The notes below the pieces were generated by a model. It was not told where the DNA came from. It did no database searches and saw only the letters and a list, made by a program, of their open reading frames with translations. A stretch of DNA of 64,000 nucleotides from the NCBI GenBank assembly GCA_022449455.1, contig JAKUPL010000022.1:1-64000 (forward strand), read 5' to 3'. Of this stretch, positions 8,575 to 17,401 are shown piece by piece. The DNA comes from Alcanivorax sp. (GTDB lineage: Bacteria; Pseudomonadota; Gammaproteobacteria; Pseudomonadales; Alcanivoracaceae). The stretch's first letter is position 1, and the number at the start of each line of letters is the position of its first letter. A program made the translations under genes and the position numbers.

Positions 8575-8679
8575 CGGAGCTGTGTGGGTCCCTTCCGGGA
8601 CCCTTTTTGGCAGGGATGCCAAAAACGGGAGCGCCCATGGACGGCTTGAGCGATCCCGGAAGGGACTCACACAGCTCCG
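8575..8679. repeat. Inverted-repeat element A (dispersed-repeat candidate)
   Basis: Two 26-base arms (8575-8600 and 8654-8679) are complementary except for one position. Between them lies a second perfect hairpin, TTTTTGGCA (8604-8612) with TGCCAAAAA (8617-8625). The inner end of each arm carries the core CCCTTCCGGGA / TCCCGGAAGGG, also found in the element at 57060-57247. This looks like a member of a non-coding dispersed palindromic family. Confidence 0.75.
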
Positions 8680-8728
8680 CGTCCCGGATAAGGACCGACC
8701 AGCCGCAAAAAAGCCACGATGAACCATT

Positions 8729-8757
8729 AAAAAGCCCCGGACCTCGCGGCCCGGGGC
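8729..8757 (-). terminator. Rho-independent terminator of the sulfatase gene
   Basis: On the minus strand GCCCCGG (8757-8751) pairs with CCGGGGC (8740-8734) and is followed by TTTTT (8733-8729). It lies about 40 bases after the sulfatase stop codon. Confidence 0.75.
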
Positions 8758-8798
8758 ACGCCCCCCAAGGGCGAACACGGAATCAGCGAAAAGGCTGC

Positions 8799-10496
8799 CT
8801 AGAGCGTGTACATAAAGGTGGGCCCGATGAACTCGGCGCCCTTGTCCTCGCCCACTTCCTCGGCCACCAGCCGATTGGTTTTCTCGTTCATCGCCAGAAT
8901 CAGGTCCCGGTCCGGCTCCGGCTGAGCCGCCAGATTGTTGAGCTCGTGCGGGTCCTGCCAGGTGTCGTACAGCTCCAGGTCGTTGTGGGCGGTAAGGGTT
9001 TCCCAGTCCTCGGGTGTGTGATGGCTGTCCGGGCTGAAGTAGCGGGCGAACTTGTAGCGGCCGTCGAACACGCCCCGGTGCAGGCCCCGGTTGCCCAGCT
9101 CCGGGCCCAGGCGCAGCTGCTTGAGAAAGTCGCCCATCAGTTTCACCGGGGTGATCTCGTCGCCCTCGGTGACCAGACGGCGGGTGGCCTCCGGATCGGT
9201 GTAGAGCAGCACGCCGTAGGCGAACAGCACGCCCCGCTCGTCCCGGCGGGTGTGGCCGCCGTTGAGCACCGGGCTCAGGTCCACGCCGGGGGTGTCGGTC
9301 TTGCCCTGGCCCTCGGTGGCCAGACCCACCAGGGTGGGCAGCAGATCCAGGGTGGAGCCCAGGTTCTCCACGGCGCGGCCGCCGCGCACGTCCGGATGAC
9401 GGATGATCAGCGGGATGCGGCTGTTTTCCTTGTAGACCATCGGCCCCTTCTGGCGCAGGCCGTGGGCGCCCGCCATTTCGCCGTGGTCGGCGGTGTAGAC
9501 GATGATGGTGTTGTCCATCTGGCCGCTTTTTTCCAGCGCCCACAGCACCCGGTCCACCTGCCGGGACACGTCGCGCAGGCAGTTGTAGTAGTAGCTCTGG
9601 TTGGCCAGCCAGGCGGCCTCGTCGCCCTTGTCGATGCGGCCATAAATGGTATCGATCACATCGGCATAGGAATGGTGGCACCAGGGCTTGCCGGCCAGGG
9701 TCTCGCGGTGGAAGGAGGCGGGCAGGGGCAGGTGGGTCCAGTCCCGGTCGTAGAGCGGGTCGTTGGGCGCCGGCCGCAGCGGCGCCATGAACATGGGATT
9801 GGCCCGGGAGCGGTCCTGGGCCTCGCTGGTGGAGAAGAACATGATGTCGTGGGGATTGACGAAGTTCACCGCCAGCAGCCAGGGCCGGTCCAGCTTGCGG
9901 CTGTCGCGCATCAGCCACTGGCCGGCTTCGCCGGAGACCATGCGGTCCGCCAGATAGCCCTGCCATACCGAGCCGTGCACGTCGCCGGTCAGGTTGTAAT
10001 CGTGGAAGCCATGGGGCTCCAGGGCGCGGCGCCGGCTCGGGTAGCTGCCGTACATCAGGCCGGGGCCGTCCTCAATGTCGGACAGATGCCACTTGCCCTT
10101 GTAGGCGGTGTGGTAGCCGAGCGCCTGGAACACGTGGCCCAGGGTCGGCAGGTCCGGGTTGAGGGTGGGGAACGGCGGCGCGTGCAGGTTGGCGGTCATG
10201 CCGGTGTGCATGGTGTGCTGGCCGGTGTACATCACCGAACGGGACGGCGAGCACGGGGAGGTGTTGGCGTGGTACCCGGTGAAGCCCACGCCCCGGGCCA
10301 GCAGTTTTTCATGGGCGGGCAGGTCCAGGGCGCCGGGCAGATCCGGCCAGCCGCGCTCCTGGTCGGACACCAGGAGCAGCACATTGGGCCGCTTGCCAGC
10401 GCCGCCGGTGGCGGCACGCAGGGCCGGGGCGGTGCCCAGGGCGGCGGTGCCCAGCGCCAGTTGTTTGAGCACGGTGCGTCGCGTGAAAGACGTCAT
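8799..10496 (-). CDS. Sulfatase (formylglycine type), Tat-exported
   Basis: A 565-residue sulfatase. The N-terminus FTRRTVLKQLALGTAAL looks like a twin-arginine signal, so the enzyme should act in the periplasm. The mature start NVLLLVSDQERGW gives the metal-binding Asp. The sulfatase signature SPCSPSRSVMYTGQ has C82 in the C-x-P-x-R context that is converted to formylglycine. KGKWHLSD and TADHGEMAGAHG are the other conserved metal and substrate motifs. The overall layout resembles choline-sulfatase and arylsulfatase relatives, but the sulfate-ester substrate is not readable. The ATG at 10496 fits the Tat signal; a longer frame upstream lacks homology. A LysR gene is divergent and probably regulates it. 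Export after cytoplasmic modification would need a formylglycine-generating enzyme or anSME, not in this window. Confidence 0.9.
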   Translation of the reverse strand: MTSFTRRTVLKQLALGTAALGTAPALRAATGGAGKRPNVLLLVSDQERGWPDLPGALDLPAHEKLLARGVGFTGYHANTSPCSPSRSVMYTGQHTMHTGMTANLHAPPFPTLNPDLPTLGHVFQALGYHTAYKGKWHLSDIEDGPGLMYGSYPSRRRALEPHGFHDYNLTGDVHGSVWQGYLADRMVSGEAGQWLMRDSRKLDRPWLLAVNFVNPHDIMFFSTSEAQDRSRANPMFMAPLRPAPNDPLYDRDWTHLPLPASFHRETLAGKPWCHHSYADVIDTIYGRIDKGDEAAWLANQSYYYNCLRDVSRQVDRVLWALEKSGQMDNTIIVYTADHGEMAGAHGLRQKGPMVYKENSRIPLIIRHPDVRGGRAVENLGSTLDLLPTLVGLATEGQGKTDTPGVDLSPVLNGGHTRRDERGVLFAYGVLLYTDPEATRRLVTEGDEITPVKLMGDFLKQLRLGPELGNRGLHRGVFDGRYKFARYFSPDSHHTPEDWETLTAHNDLELYDTWQDPHELNNLAAQPEPDRDLILAMNEKTNRLVAEEVGEDKGAEFIGPTFMYTL

Positions 10497-10573
10497 GGTG
10501 TTACCTGCTTCGATGCCATCGTTGTTTTTCTGAGCGTTGTTTTTTGGAACGATGGACGGGAGTATGGCCAGAT

Positions 10574-10590
10574 AACCCATGACTGGGGTT
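10574..10590. promoter_or_regulatory. Possible LysR-type operator between sulfatase and regulator
   Basis: AACCC and GGGTT form a 5-bp inverted repeat with a 7-base spacer, a size typical of LysR half-sites. It sits in the middle of the 175-base divergent region (10497-10671) and is followed by the AT-rich TTTATATAT. Binding is inferred only from position. Confidence 0.4.
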
Positions 10591-10671
10591 TATATATCCA
10601 TGCCCTTCACGCCCGCTCGAAGGGTGCTAAGGTGCGCCGTTCGGCACCGCGACGGGGCCCGGGAGAGGCGC

Positions 10672-11646
10672 ATGTGGCAATTGCAGCAACTGGTTCAGTT
10701 TCGGGCGGTGTACGAATACCGCAGCCTGTCGGCGGCGGCGCGGGCCCTGGGGGTCACCCAGCCGGCCCTGAGCCGCGCCCTGCAGAAACTGGAGGAGCAA
10801 CTGGGCGCGCCCCTGTTCCAGCGTGACACCCGCTCCCTGCGCCCCACCGAGTTCGCCACCGCGCTGTACCGGCAGGCGTCCCGGGTGCTGCGGGAAAGCG
10901 CCGGTCTGGACCAGCTGGTGGAGCGCTTCCAGCAGGGTCGGGAAGGCCAGGTGCGTCTGGGATGCGGGCCGTTCGTGCCGGATCTGATGGCGCGGGAGCT
11001 GGTCCGCGCCATGGAACGGGCCGGCCTGAAGCTGCACCTGGACGTGCACACCGATCATTTCGAGGCGCTGAAGGAAGGGCTGTACGGCTACCGCTACGAT
11101 TTCCTGCTCTATGACGTGCGGCGCCGGGACGATCTGCCCGACCTGGACGACGCGGTGGTGGAACCGCTGTTGAATCTGCCGCTGAAGATGGTGGCGCCGG
11201 CGGACTGGCTGCGCGGCGAGGCCCGCGCGGCCCTGGAGTCCGAGGCGGCGGCGCTGGACTTCGTGGCCGCCCGGCCCTGGGCCATGCCGCGGGTGTCGCC
11301 GGATTATGGCCGGCAGGCGGCGCCCTGGTTCCACCGTCTGCTGCAGGCGCGCCACGGCGCCGAATTCCTGATGCCGACCCTCAGTGCCTGCGTGGGGCTG
11401 TGCCGGGCCGGCCACGCCATCACGCTGGCGCCGGACGCCCTGATCCGTGAAGAGGTGGCGGCGGGCTGGCTGGTGTCGCTGCCGCTGGAGGTGGGCGCCA
11501 CCGCCCAGACCTGCGCCTACCGGCTGCGTTCGCGGCCCCTGTCCCAGGCCGCCGGGCGGCTTTGGCGATTGCTGGCCGGCGGCGGCCTGGGGATGAGCGA
11601 GGAGACCCTCAAACCTTCGGCGTCGAGCCGATCCTCAGCAGACTGA
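10672..11646 (+). CDS. LysR-family transcriptional regulator
   Basis: A 324-residue regulator. The winged helix-turn-helix covers residues 1-60 (VYEYRSLSAAARALGVTQPALSRAL, then LEEQLGAPLFQRD), followed by a linker helix and the periplasmic-binding-like effector domain from about residue 90. GGAGAGG at 10662-10668 supports the ATG at 10672. It is divergent to the sulfatase gene, the classical arrangement for a LysR protein and its target. The effector is unknown but could be a sulfate ester or its product. The 3' end overlaps the convergent MFS gene by 38 bases. Confidence 0.9.
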   Translation: MWQLQQLVQFRAVYEYRSLSAAARALGVTQPALSRALQKLEEQLGAPLFQRDTRSLRPTEFATALYRQASRVLRESAGLDQLVERFQQGREGQVRLGCGPFVPDLMARELVRAMERAGLKLHLDVHTDHFEALKEGLYGYRYDFLLYDVRRRDDLPDLDDAVVEPLLNLPLKMVAPADWLRGEARAALESEAAALDFVAARPWAMPRVSPDYGRQAAPWFHRLLQARHGAEFLMPTLSACVGLCRAGHAITLAPDALIREEVAAGWLVSLPLEVGATAQTCAYRLRSRPLSQAAGRLWRLLAGGGLGMSEETLKPSASSRSSAD

Positions 11647-12991
11647 TCAGCGCCGCGGTCAGGGAAAACGCCGCCGCCATCAGCAAGGCGGGGGTGATGG
11701 CGTCGTCCATCAAGCCAAACATCAGGGCGGTGAGCGCCGCCCCCAGGGTCTGGCCGAGCAGGCGCGTGGTGCCCTGCATGCCACCGGCGCCACCGCTGCG
11801 CTGGCGGGGCGCCGAGCCGATGATGGCGCGGTTGTTGGGCGCCTGGAAAAAGCCGAAGCCGAAGCCGCACAGCGCCATGCAGGCGAGAATCACGCCCAGC
11901 GGCGCCTGGCTGGAGAGCACCGCCAGCAGCACCAGCCCCACCACTTTCAGCGCCAGCCCCAGGGAACACAGCAGGCCGATGGGATAGCGGTCGGCGAGCC
12001 GGCCGGCGATGGGCGCGGTAACCATGATCGCCGCCGGCCAGGGGGTCATCAGCAAGCCGGTTTGCACGGCGCTGTAGCCGAGCACATCGTGCAGATAGAA
12101 GGGCAGGGCGATAAAGGCGGCCATCTGGCTGGTGAACGAACAGAACGAGGTGCCGATGGCCAGGGCGAAGGGCCGGATGCGCAGCAGATCCACCGGCAGC
12201 ATCGGCGCCGGCCGGGTCAGCTGCCGCCGTACCAGGGCGGCGCCCACCAGCAGGGCGGCGGCCAGGGCCACCAGCGCCGGCAGCGGCGACAGCCCATGGG
12301 CGAGCCCGTCCACGGCGCTGACCAGCAGACCGATGGCCAGGGCGTTGAGCAGGGCACTGGGCCAGTCGAAGCGGCGCGGATCGGTGGGCGTGCGCGGCAG
12401 GTTGCGTGACGCCAGGTACAGCGCCAGCAGCCCCAGGGGCACGTTGAAGGCGAACAGCCAGGGCCAGTCCGCGATCGACAGAATGCCGGCGGCCACGGTG
12501 GGGCCGAGCCCGGAGGACAGCGCCACCACCATGGCGGTGAGGCCGATGCCCCGGCCCAGGGAGCGGGTCGGATAAATAAAGCGCACCAGGGCGGCATTGA
12601 CGCTCATCACGCCGGCGGCGCCCAGACCCTGGAAGAAGCGGGCCACCGCCAGGGTGACCAGGGAATCCGCCAGGGTGCAGACCAGGGAGGCGATCACGAA
12701 CAGGCCCAGCCCAAGGCGGTAGATGCGCCGGTAGCCGACGATGTCGCCGAGCGAGGACAGCGGCAGCAGGGTGGTGGCCACCGCCAGCAGGTAGGCGTTG
12801 ACCACCCACACCACCTGGGAGCGGCTCACGTCCAGGCTGTCGGCGATGGTGGGCAGGGCCACGTTGACGATGTTGCTGTCCATCACCGACAGGCCGATGC
12901 TGGTGGCGATGGCGAGCATGGCCAGGCGGCGTTGCCGGGCCGGCAGACCGTCGTGCTCGGGACGGTCCGCGGAGGTACTGCTTTCGGCCAA
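11609..12991 (-). CDS. MFS transporter, DHA2 family drug exporter
   Basis: A 460-residue protein with about 14 predicted helices. The first helix carries LSVMDSNIVNVALPTIA, the DHA2 motif D1-type sequence, and GDIVGYRRIYRLGL is motif A between helices 2 and 3. AVARFFQGLGAAG is the motif B region with its membrane Arg. Such proteins export drugs or metabolites by proton antiport across the inner membrane. The start is TTG at 12991 with GGGAG in good position; no ATG lies nearer to the first helix. The 3' end overlaps the LysR gene convergently. It is not obviously part of another operon. Confidence 0.85.
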   Translation of the reverse strand: MAESSTSADRPEHDGLPARQRRLAMLAIATSIGLSVMDSNIVNVALPTIADSLDVSRSQVVWVVNAYLLAVATTLLPLSSLGDIVGYRRIYRLGLGLFVIASLVCTLADSLVTLAVARFFQGLGAAGVMSVNAALVRFIYPTRSLGRGIGLTAMVVALSSGLGPTVAAGILSIADWPWLFAFNVPLGLLALYLASRNLPRTPTDPRRFDWPSALLNALAIGLLVSAVDGLAHGLSPLPALVALAAALLVGAALVRRQLTRPAPMLPVDLLRIRPFALAIGTSFCSFTSQMAAFIALPFYLHDVLGYSAVQTGLLMTPWPAAIMVTAPIAGRLADRYPIGLLCSLGLALKVVGLVLLAVLSSQAPLGVILACMALCGFGFGFFQAPNNRAIIGSAPRQRSGGAGGMQGTTRLLGQTLGAALTALMFGLMDDAITPALLMAAAFSLTAALISLLRIGSTPKV

Positions 12992-13053
12992 GAAGGGCTC
13001 CCGGTGGGGTTCGGAATCGACCCCGCATCATACGCCTTTATGCGCAGGCGTGC

Positions 13054-15393
13054 TCAGCTCTCCGCCCGTCGCAGGGCCTCCCGCACCGCCGCCGGGGTGA
13101 TCGGCAGATGGCGCAGGCGCACCCCCACCGCCGCGTGCAGGGCGTTGGCGATGGCCGGCGCCACCACCGTGGTGCCCGGCTCGCCCAGGCCCACCGGCAC
13201 CTCGGTGCTGTCCACCAGTTCGATCTCGATCTCCGGCGTGTCCATCATGCGCAGCGGCGCGTAGCGGTCCAGATTGGTGTCCGCCACCCGGCCATTCTTG
13301 AACTCGGTGCCTTCGTAGAGCGCCATGGACAGGCCCCAGAGCGCGCTGCCCTCCACCTGGGCGCGGGCGCCGTTGGGGTCGACCACGGTGCCGCAGTCCA
13401 CCACCAGCCAGATTTTGTGCACGTCCACCCGGCCGCTGTCGCGGTCCACGCTCAGATGCACCGCGCCGCCCACCCAGGTGGGCATGCTGCGCGACTGGCC
13501 GTAGGTGGTGGCGATGCCGATGGCGCTGTCGGCGGGCAGATCGTCACGGCCGTAGCCGGACAGCGCCGCCACCCGTTCCAGCACCGCCGCCTGGCGGCGG
13601 GCGCCGCCCACGGAGTTGGGCGCCTGACCGGCGTTGCGGCCCTCCGCCTTGAAATGGTCCAGGCGGAAACGCAGCGGGTCCTGGCCGATATGGCGGGCCG
13701 CCTCGTCCATAAAGCTTTCCACCGCGAAGTTGGTCCAGCCCGGCGACACGGAACGCAGCCAGCCCGGGCGGAAGGTGTGCTCCGCCAATTCGTTGGAGAT
13801 CGCCCGGGCCCGTTGCGCGCCGACCCCGTACCAGTGGTCGATGCCGTCCGAGGAAAACGGATCGTAGGGCTCGCCGTTGACGCCCTTGGGCATGAAGGCG
13901 GGCATCATCACCTTGGTGGGCCAGCCGGACACCACCGCGCTGTCCATGCCCACCACCCGCTTGTCGGCGTCGAACGCCATGCGCAGGCGCGACAGGGTGG
14001 GCGGGCGCACGCTGTCAAAATGACTGTCGTCGGCGCGGGTCAGGATCATCTTCACCGGCCGGCCGTCGAGGGCCTTGGAGGCCAGCGCGGCGGGAATCGC
14101 ATAGTCGCCGTTGAGACGGCGGCCGAAGCCGCCGCCCAGCAGGTAGGTGCGCATCACCACCTGGTCCTCGTCCACGCCCAGCGCCTTTTGCAGCCAGGGC
14201 AGGCACAGGGACTGCCACTGGTTGCCGGTGTGCACTTCCCAGACGCCGTCGTCGTTGCGGAACACCAGGGCGTTGACCGGTTCCAGCTGGAAATGCAGCA
14301 CCGTCTGGGTGGTGTAGTCGGCCTGGAAGGTGTCGGCGGCGCCCTTGAACACCGCGTCCACGTCGCCGCTGTCGCCGGTATCCAGTATCGAGCCGGCGTC
14401 CGCATCATCCGCCAGGCGACGGTTTTCCGCCTGGATCTCCGCCTCGTTGACCCGGGTGGCGTCGCCGGTCTGGTAGGACACCTGGATGCGGCCGGCGGCC
14501 TGCCGCGCCGCCCAGTGGCTGTCGGCGATCACCATCGCCCAGCCCGGCGCGGTGCCCGAGGGGTCGTCCAGTTTCAGGGTTTGCCGGTAACCCTTGATGT
14601 CCTTGGCGGCGCTGTCGTCGATGGCGGTGATGGCGCAGTCATAGCGGGTGGGCGGCAGAATCGGCACGGCATGGACCATGCCCTCCCGGTGGGCGTCGAT
14701 GCCGTAGATGGCCTGGCCGTTGGTCTTGGTATCGATGTCCAGGGCCTTCAGGTCCCGGCCCAGCAGGGTCAGTTGATCGTGGGGTTTGAGCGGCAGCTCC
14801 TTGAGCTCGTCCTCGCTGAACTGACGGTCCAGACCCCGCCGGACCAGCTCGCCGAAGCCGATGTCGCGGCCGCCGGCGCGGACCCGGCCGTCGGCCACGG
14901 TCACGGCGCTCGCCTTGACGCCCCACAGGGCGGCGGCTTTCTCCGCCAGCGCCAGGCGGCCGGCGGCGCCGGCTTGCCGGTAGACCGGCCAGCTTTGCCA
15001 CACCGACCAGCTGCCGCCGGTGACCATGGTGCCCCACTTGGGATCGCTGTCCACGTGCTCGATGTGCACGTCCTCCCAACGGGCGCCCAGCTCATCGGCG
15101 AGGATGCGGGCGATGGCGGTGCCCACGTGCTGCCCCATCTCGGCGCGGATCACGTTCACGTTGACGCGGCCTTCGGTGTCGATCCAATACCAAAGGGTGG
15201 GTTCGAAGCGCTGTCCGGCGGCTTCCAGCGGCTGGCCGTCGGCGGCTTGTGGGTTCATCGCCGCCAGCCCGGCGCGGGGAAAACCGAACACCGCGCCGGC
15301 GGCGCACATGGACACCAGAAAGGCACGCCGGCTCAGACGGGGCGTGGACGGGCCTTGGTCGGGCAAGCGGCGTGAATCAAGCGTGTCAGCCAT
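13054..15393 (-). CDS. Molybdopterin-binding oxidoreductase subunit, IorB-like (Tat-exported)
   Basis: A 779-residue large subunit of the xanthine dehydrogenase / isoquinoline 1-oxidoreductase type. A Tat signal, [18 protein letters not shown], lies at about residues 19-40. Cofactor-contact motifs include [13 protein letters not shown] (about residue 430) and [21 protein letters not shown] near the end. It should hydroxylate a heterocycle or oxidise an aldehyde in the periplasm, using the [2Fe-2S] subunit and cytochrome c encoded just upstream. The ATG at 15393 overlaps the end of the [2Fe-2S] gene by 8 bases. The substrate cannot be assigned; IorB-like subunits fused from two domains are often generic aldehyde dehydrogenases. 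Confidence 0.88.
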   Translation of the reverse strand: MADTLDSRRLPDQGPSTPRLSRRAFLVSMCAAGAVFGFPRAGLAAMNPQAADGQPLEAAGQRFEPTLWYWIDTEGRVNVNVIRAEMGQHVGTAIARILADELGARWEDVHIEHVDSDPKWGTMVTGGSWSVWQSWPVYRQAGAAGRLALAEKAAALWGVKASAVTVADGRVRAGGRDIGFGELVRRGLDRQFSEDELKELPLKPHDQLTLLGRDLKALDIDTKTNGQAIYGIDAHREGMVHAVPILPPTRYDCAITAIDDSAAKDIKGYRQTLKLDDPSGTAPGWAMVIADSHWAARQAAGRIQVSYQTGDATRVNEAEIQAENRRLADDADAGSILDTGDSGDVDAVFKGAADTFQADYTTQTVLHFQLEPVNALVFRNDDGVWEVHTGNQWQSLCLPWLQKALGVDEDQVVMRTYLLGGGFGRRLNGDYAIPAALASKALDGRPVKMILTRADDSHFDSVRPPTLSRLRMAFDADKRVVGMDSAVVSGWPTKVMMPAFMPKGVNGEPYDPFSSDGIDHWYGVGAQRARAISNELAEHTFRPGWLRSVSPGWTNFAVESFMDEAARHIGQDPLRFRLDHFKAEGRNAGQAPNSVGGARRQAAVLERVAALSGYGRDDLPADSAIGIATTYGQSRSMPTWVGGAVHLSVDRDSGRVDVHKIWLVVDCGTVVDPNGARAQVEGSALWGLSMALYEGTEFKNGRVADTNLDRYAPLRMMDTPEIEIELVDSTEVPVGLGEPGTTVVAPAIANALHAAVGVRLRHLPITPAAVREALRRAES

Positions 15394-15859
15394 GGGCGCT
15401 GGCCTCCTTCATGGCGGCGGCGGCATCACGAATGGCGCCACGGATGCGCGGGTAGGTCATGCACCGGCAAAGGTTGCCGGTCATCACCGCGTCGATGTCG
15501 TCGTCGCTGGGGTTCGGCATGTCCTTGAGCAGGGCCGCCGCCTGCATGATCTGACCGGACTGGCAGTAGCCGCACTGCGGCACCTGTAGCGCCCGCCAGG
15601 TCTGTTGCAACGGGTGCTCGCCGTCGGCGTCGAGACCCTCGATGGTGGTGATGGCCGCGCCGGCCACGTCCTTCAGCGGGGTGATGCAGCTGCGGGTCGC
15701 GTTGCCGCCCACATGGACGGTGCAGGCGCCGCACAGGCCGATGCCACAGCCGAATTTGGTGCCGGTGAGGCCGGCCAGGTCGCGCAGCGCCCACAGCAGC
15801 GGCATGTCCGGGTCCGCGTCCAGGCGAACCGTTTCTCCATTGATGGTGCACTCGATCAT
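15386..15859 (-). CDS. [2Fe-2S] subunit of molybdenum oxidoreductase, IorA-like
   Basis: A 157-residue protein with two [2Fe-2S] clusters. The plant-ferredoxin-type cluster is bound by C38, C43, C46 and C58 ([14 protein letters not shown] … SC). The helical-domain cluster is bound by C96, C99, C131 and C133 (QCGYCQSG … LCRC). All eight expected cysteines are present. It has no signal peptide, so it probably travels through the Tat system together with the large subunit, as known for this family. It passes electrons from the Mo centre to the cytochrome encoded 13 bases upstream. Confidence 0.9.
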   Translation of the reverse strand: MIECTINGETVRLDADPDMPLLWALRDLAGLTGTKFGCGIGLCGACTVHVGGNATRSCITPLKDVAGAAITTIEGLDADGEHPLQQTWRALQVPQCGYCQSGQIMQAAALLKDMPNPSDDDIDAVMTGNLCRCMTYPRIRGAIRDAAAAMKEASAHG

Positions 15860-15872
15860 GGGGGCTTCCTCG

Positions 15873-17186
15873 TCAATGCGTGCCGGCGTGGGCGCGCAGC
15901 TCTCCGACCCGCTCGGGCAGGTCCGGCCAGGCCGGCAGGTCGGTGCGGCTGGCGCGCAGGTAGGCGGCGATGGCGGCGATCTGCCGGTCGTCCAGGGCCG
16001 AGCGGAACGCCGGCATCACCACGCCCTGGCTGCCCTCGTCGGCGGGCACGCCATCCAGTATCACGTGAATCAGGTTGGCCGGATCGTCCAGGCGGGTGGC
16101 GGAGTTGATGCCCAGATCCGGTCGCGTCGCCTTCAGATTGTCGGCGCTGTCGTTGTAGTGGCAGGACGCGCAGGCGGTGGCGTACAGGCGCTCGCCATCG
16201 TCAAGACGCCAGGCCGGATCCGGCTTGCCGGCGGCCACGCTCGCCTGCGCCGGCGAAGAGTCCGGCTCCGGCAGGGGCCCGCTGTCCCCGTCCCGGGCGA
16301 TGCTCGCGAAGTAAACGCCCAGCGCGTGCAGGTCCCGGTCCGGCAGCTCGGCGATGCCGGCGTGCACCACCGGGCCCATGGGGCCGGCGGCGATGCCATG
16401 GTAGGCGTCCGCGCCGTGTTTCAGGTACCCGCTCAGGTCGGCGGCGGTCCAGCGCATCGCCGAGGGGTTACGGCTGGTCAGCGCCGGTGCCGTCCAACTG
16501 TCGATCACCGCCCCCTGGTAACGTTGCCCCTGGTCTTCCGCGCCCAGGGCATTGCGCGGCGTGTGGCAGGCGCCGCAATGACTGATGCCCTCGGCCAGGT
16601 AGGCGCCCCGGTTCCAGGCGTCGTCACGGTCCGGATCGGGCTGGTAGCGGCCGAAATCCACGAACAGCAGTTTCCAGCCTGCTTGCAGGAAGCGCAGGTT
16701 GAGGGGGAAGGGCAGGGTGGACTCGCGGGTTCGCTGGTTGACCGGCGCCACTTCGCTCATCAGATAGGCGTACAGGGCATCCGCGTCCTGGTCGGACAGC
16801 TTGGTGAAATGGTCGTAGGGGAAGGCGGGAAACAGGTGCCGGCCCTCCCGGTCCACGCCTTCATGCATGGCGCGGCGGAACGCCGCCGGGGACCAGTCGC
16901 CGATACCGGTGTCCGGGTCCGGCGTGATGTTCGAGGCATAAATGGTGCCGAAATCGCTGACCACCGGATAGTTGCCCGCATAGGGCTCGCCGCCCTCGGC
17001 GGTGTGGCAGGTGGCGCAGTAGCCGGCGGCGGCCAGCACCCGGCCTTTTTCGACGGTGGCGGCGTCGAAATCCGGTCGATCCGACGCCGCCATGGCGGGT
17101 AATTCCGAATGCCAGGCGTACACCGTGAAGGCCACCGCCACCACCACGGCCAGCAGCAACAAGGCAAGAAAAATACGTTTGATCAT
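15873..17186 (-). CDS. Membrane-anchored triheme cytochrome c
   Basis: A 437-residue protein with an N-terminal signal anchor ([20 protein letters not shown]) and three CxxCH heme sites at residues 57-61, 204-208 and 339-343. This spacing is that of the cytochrome subunits of membrane alcohol, gluconate and aldehyde dehydrogenases, which pass electrons to ubiquinone or the terminal oxidase in the periplasm. It is first in the operon with the [2Fe-2S] and Mo subunits, so it is the probable electron acceptor of that enzyme. MIKRIF at 17186 is the natural start; a longer frame upstream is not supported. Confidence 0.9.
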   Translation of the reverse strand: MIKRIFLALLLLAVVVAVAFTVYAWHSELPAMAASDRPDFDAATVEKGRVLAAAGYCATCHTAEGGEPYAGNYPVVSDFGTIYASNITPDPDTGIGDWSPAAFRRAMHEGVDREGRHLFPAFPYDHFTKLSDQDADALYAYLMSEVAPVNQRTRESTLPFPLNLRFLQAGWKLLFVDFGRYQPDPDRDDAWNRGAYLAEGISHCGACHTPRNALGAEDQGQRYQGAVIDSWTAPALTSRNPSAMRWTAADLSGYLKHGADAYHGIAAGPMGPVVHAGIAELPDRDLHALGVYFASIARDGDSGPLPEPDSSPAQASVAAGKPDPAWRLDDGERLYATACASCHYNDSADNLKATRPDLGINSATRLDDPANLIHVILDGVPADEGSQGVVMPAFRSALDDRQIAAIAAYLRASRTDLPAWPDLPERVGELRAHAGTH

Positions 17187-17401
17187 GGCGCGTCCCTTCC
17201 AGACCGATCCGGCCTTGAACATACACCCGATGGCGGCGCGCGCCAATATTCCCGGACGATTTCCAAGGTTTTGTTTTGTGAATCGGCGCTGGAACGGGCA
17301 CCGGCGGTCACGGTCCGATTATTCAAGCTTTTACCACCGCTCGGGACGGCATGGAGTAGGGTTGTCGGACCGTCCGGTATCCGCAGAAGGACCCAGTCTT
17401 G

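Larger units (their letters stand above)
8461..8798. other. Gene-free stretch holding an inverted repeat and a terminator
   Basis: This 338-base gap between two convergent transcription units holds no credible gene. It contains the imperfect inverted repeat at 8575-8679 and the sulfatase terminator at 8729-8757. Nothing else recognisable was seen in 8461-8574 or 8680-8728. Confidence 0.8.

Noticed and set aside
7300-9966. A minus-strand open frame of 888 codons through the UPF0104 and sulfatase genes
   Set aside because: It lies antisense to the glycan operon and out of frame with the sulfatase, has the Gly/Pro/Arg/Gln-rich composition of GC-rich shadow frames, and matches no family.
13108-15375. 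A plus-strand open frame of 755 codons opposite the Mo subunit
   Set aside because: Shadow frame; no start signal, no family, and the minus-strand enzyme is well supported.
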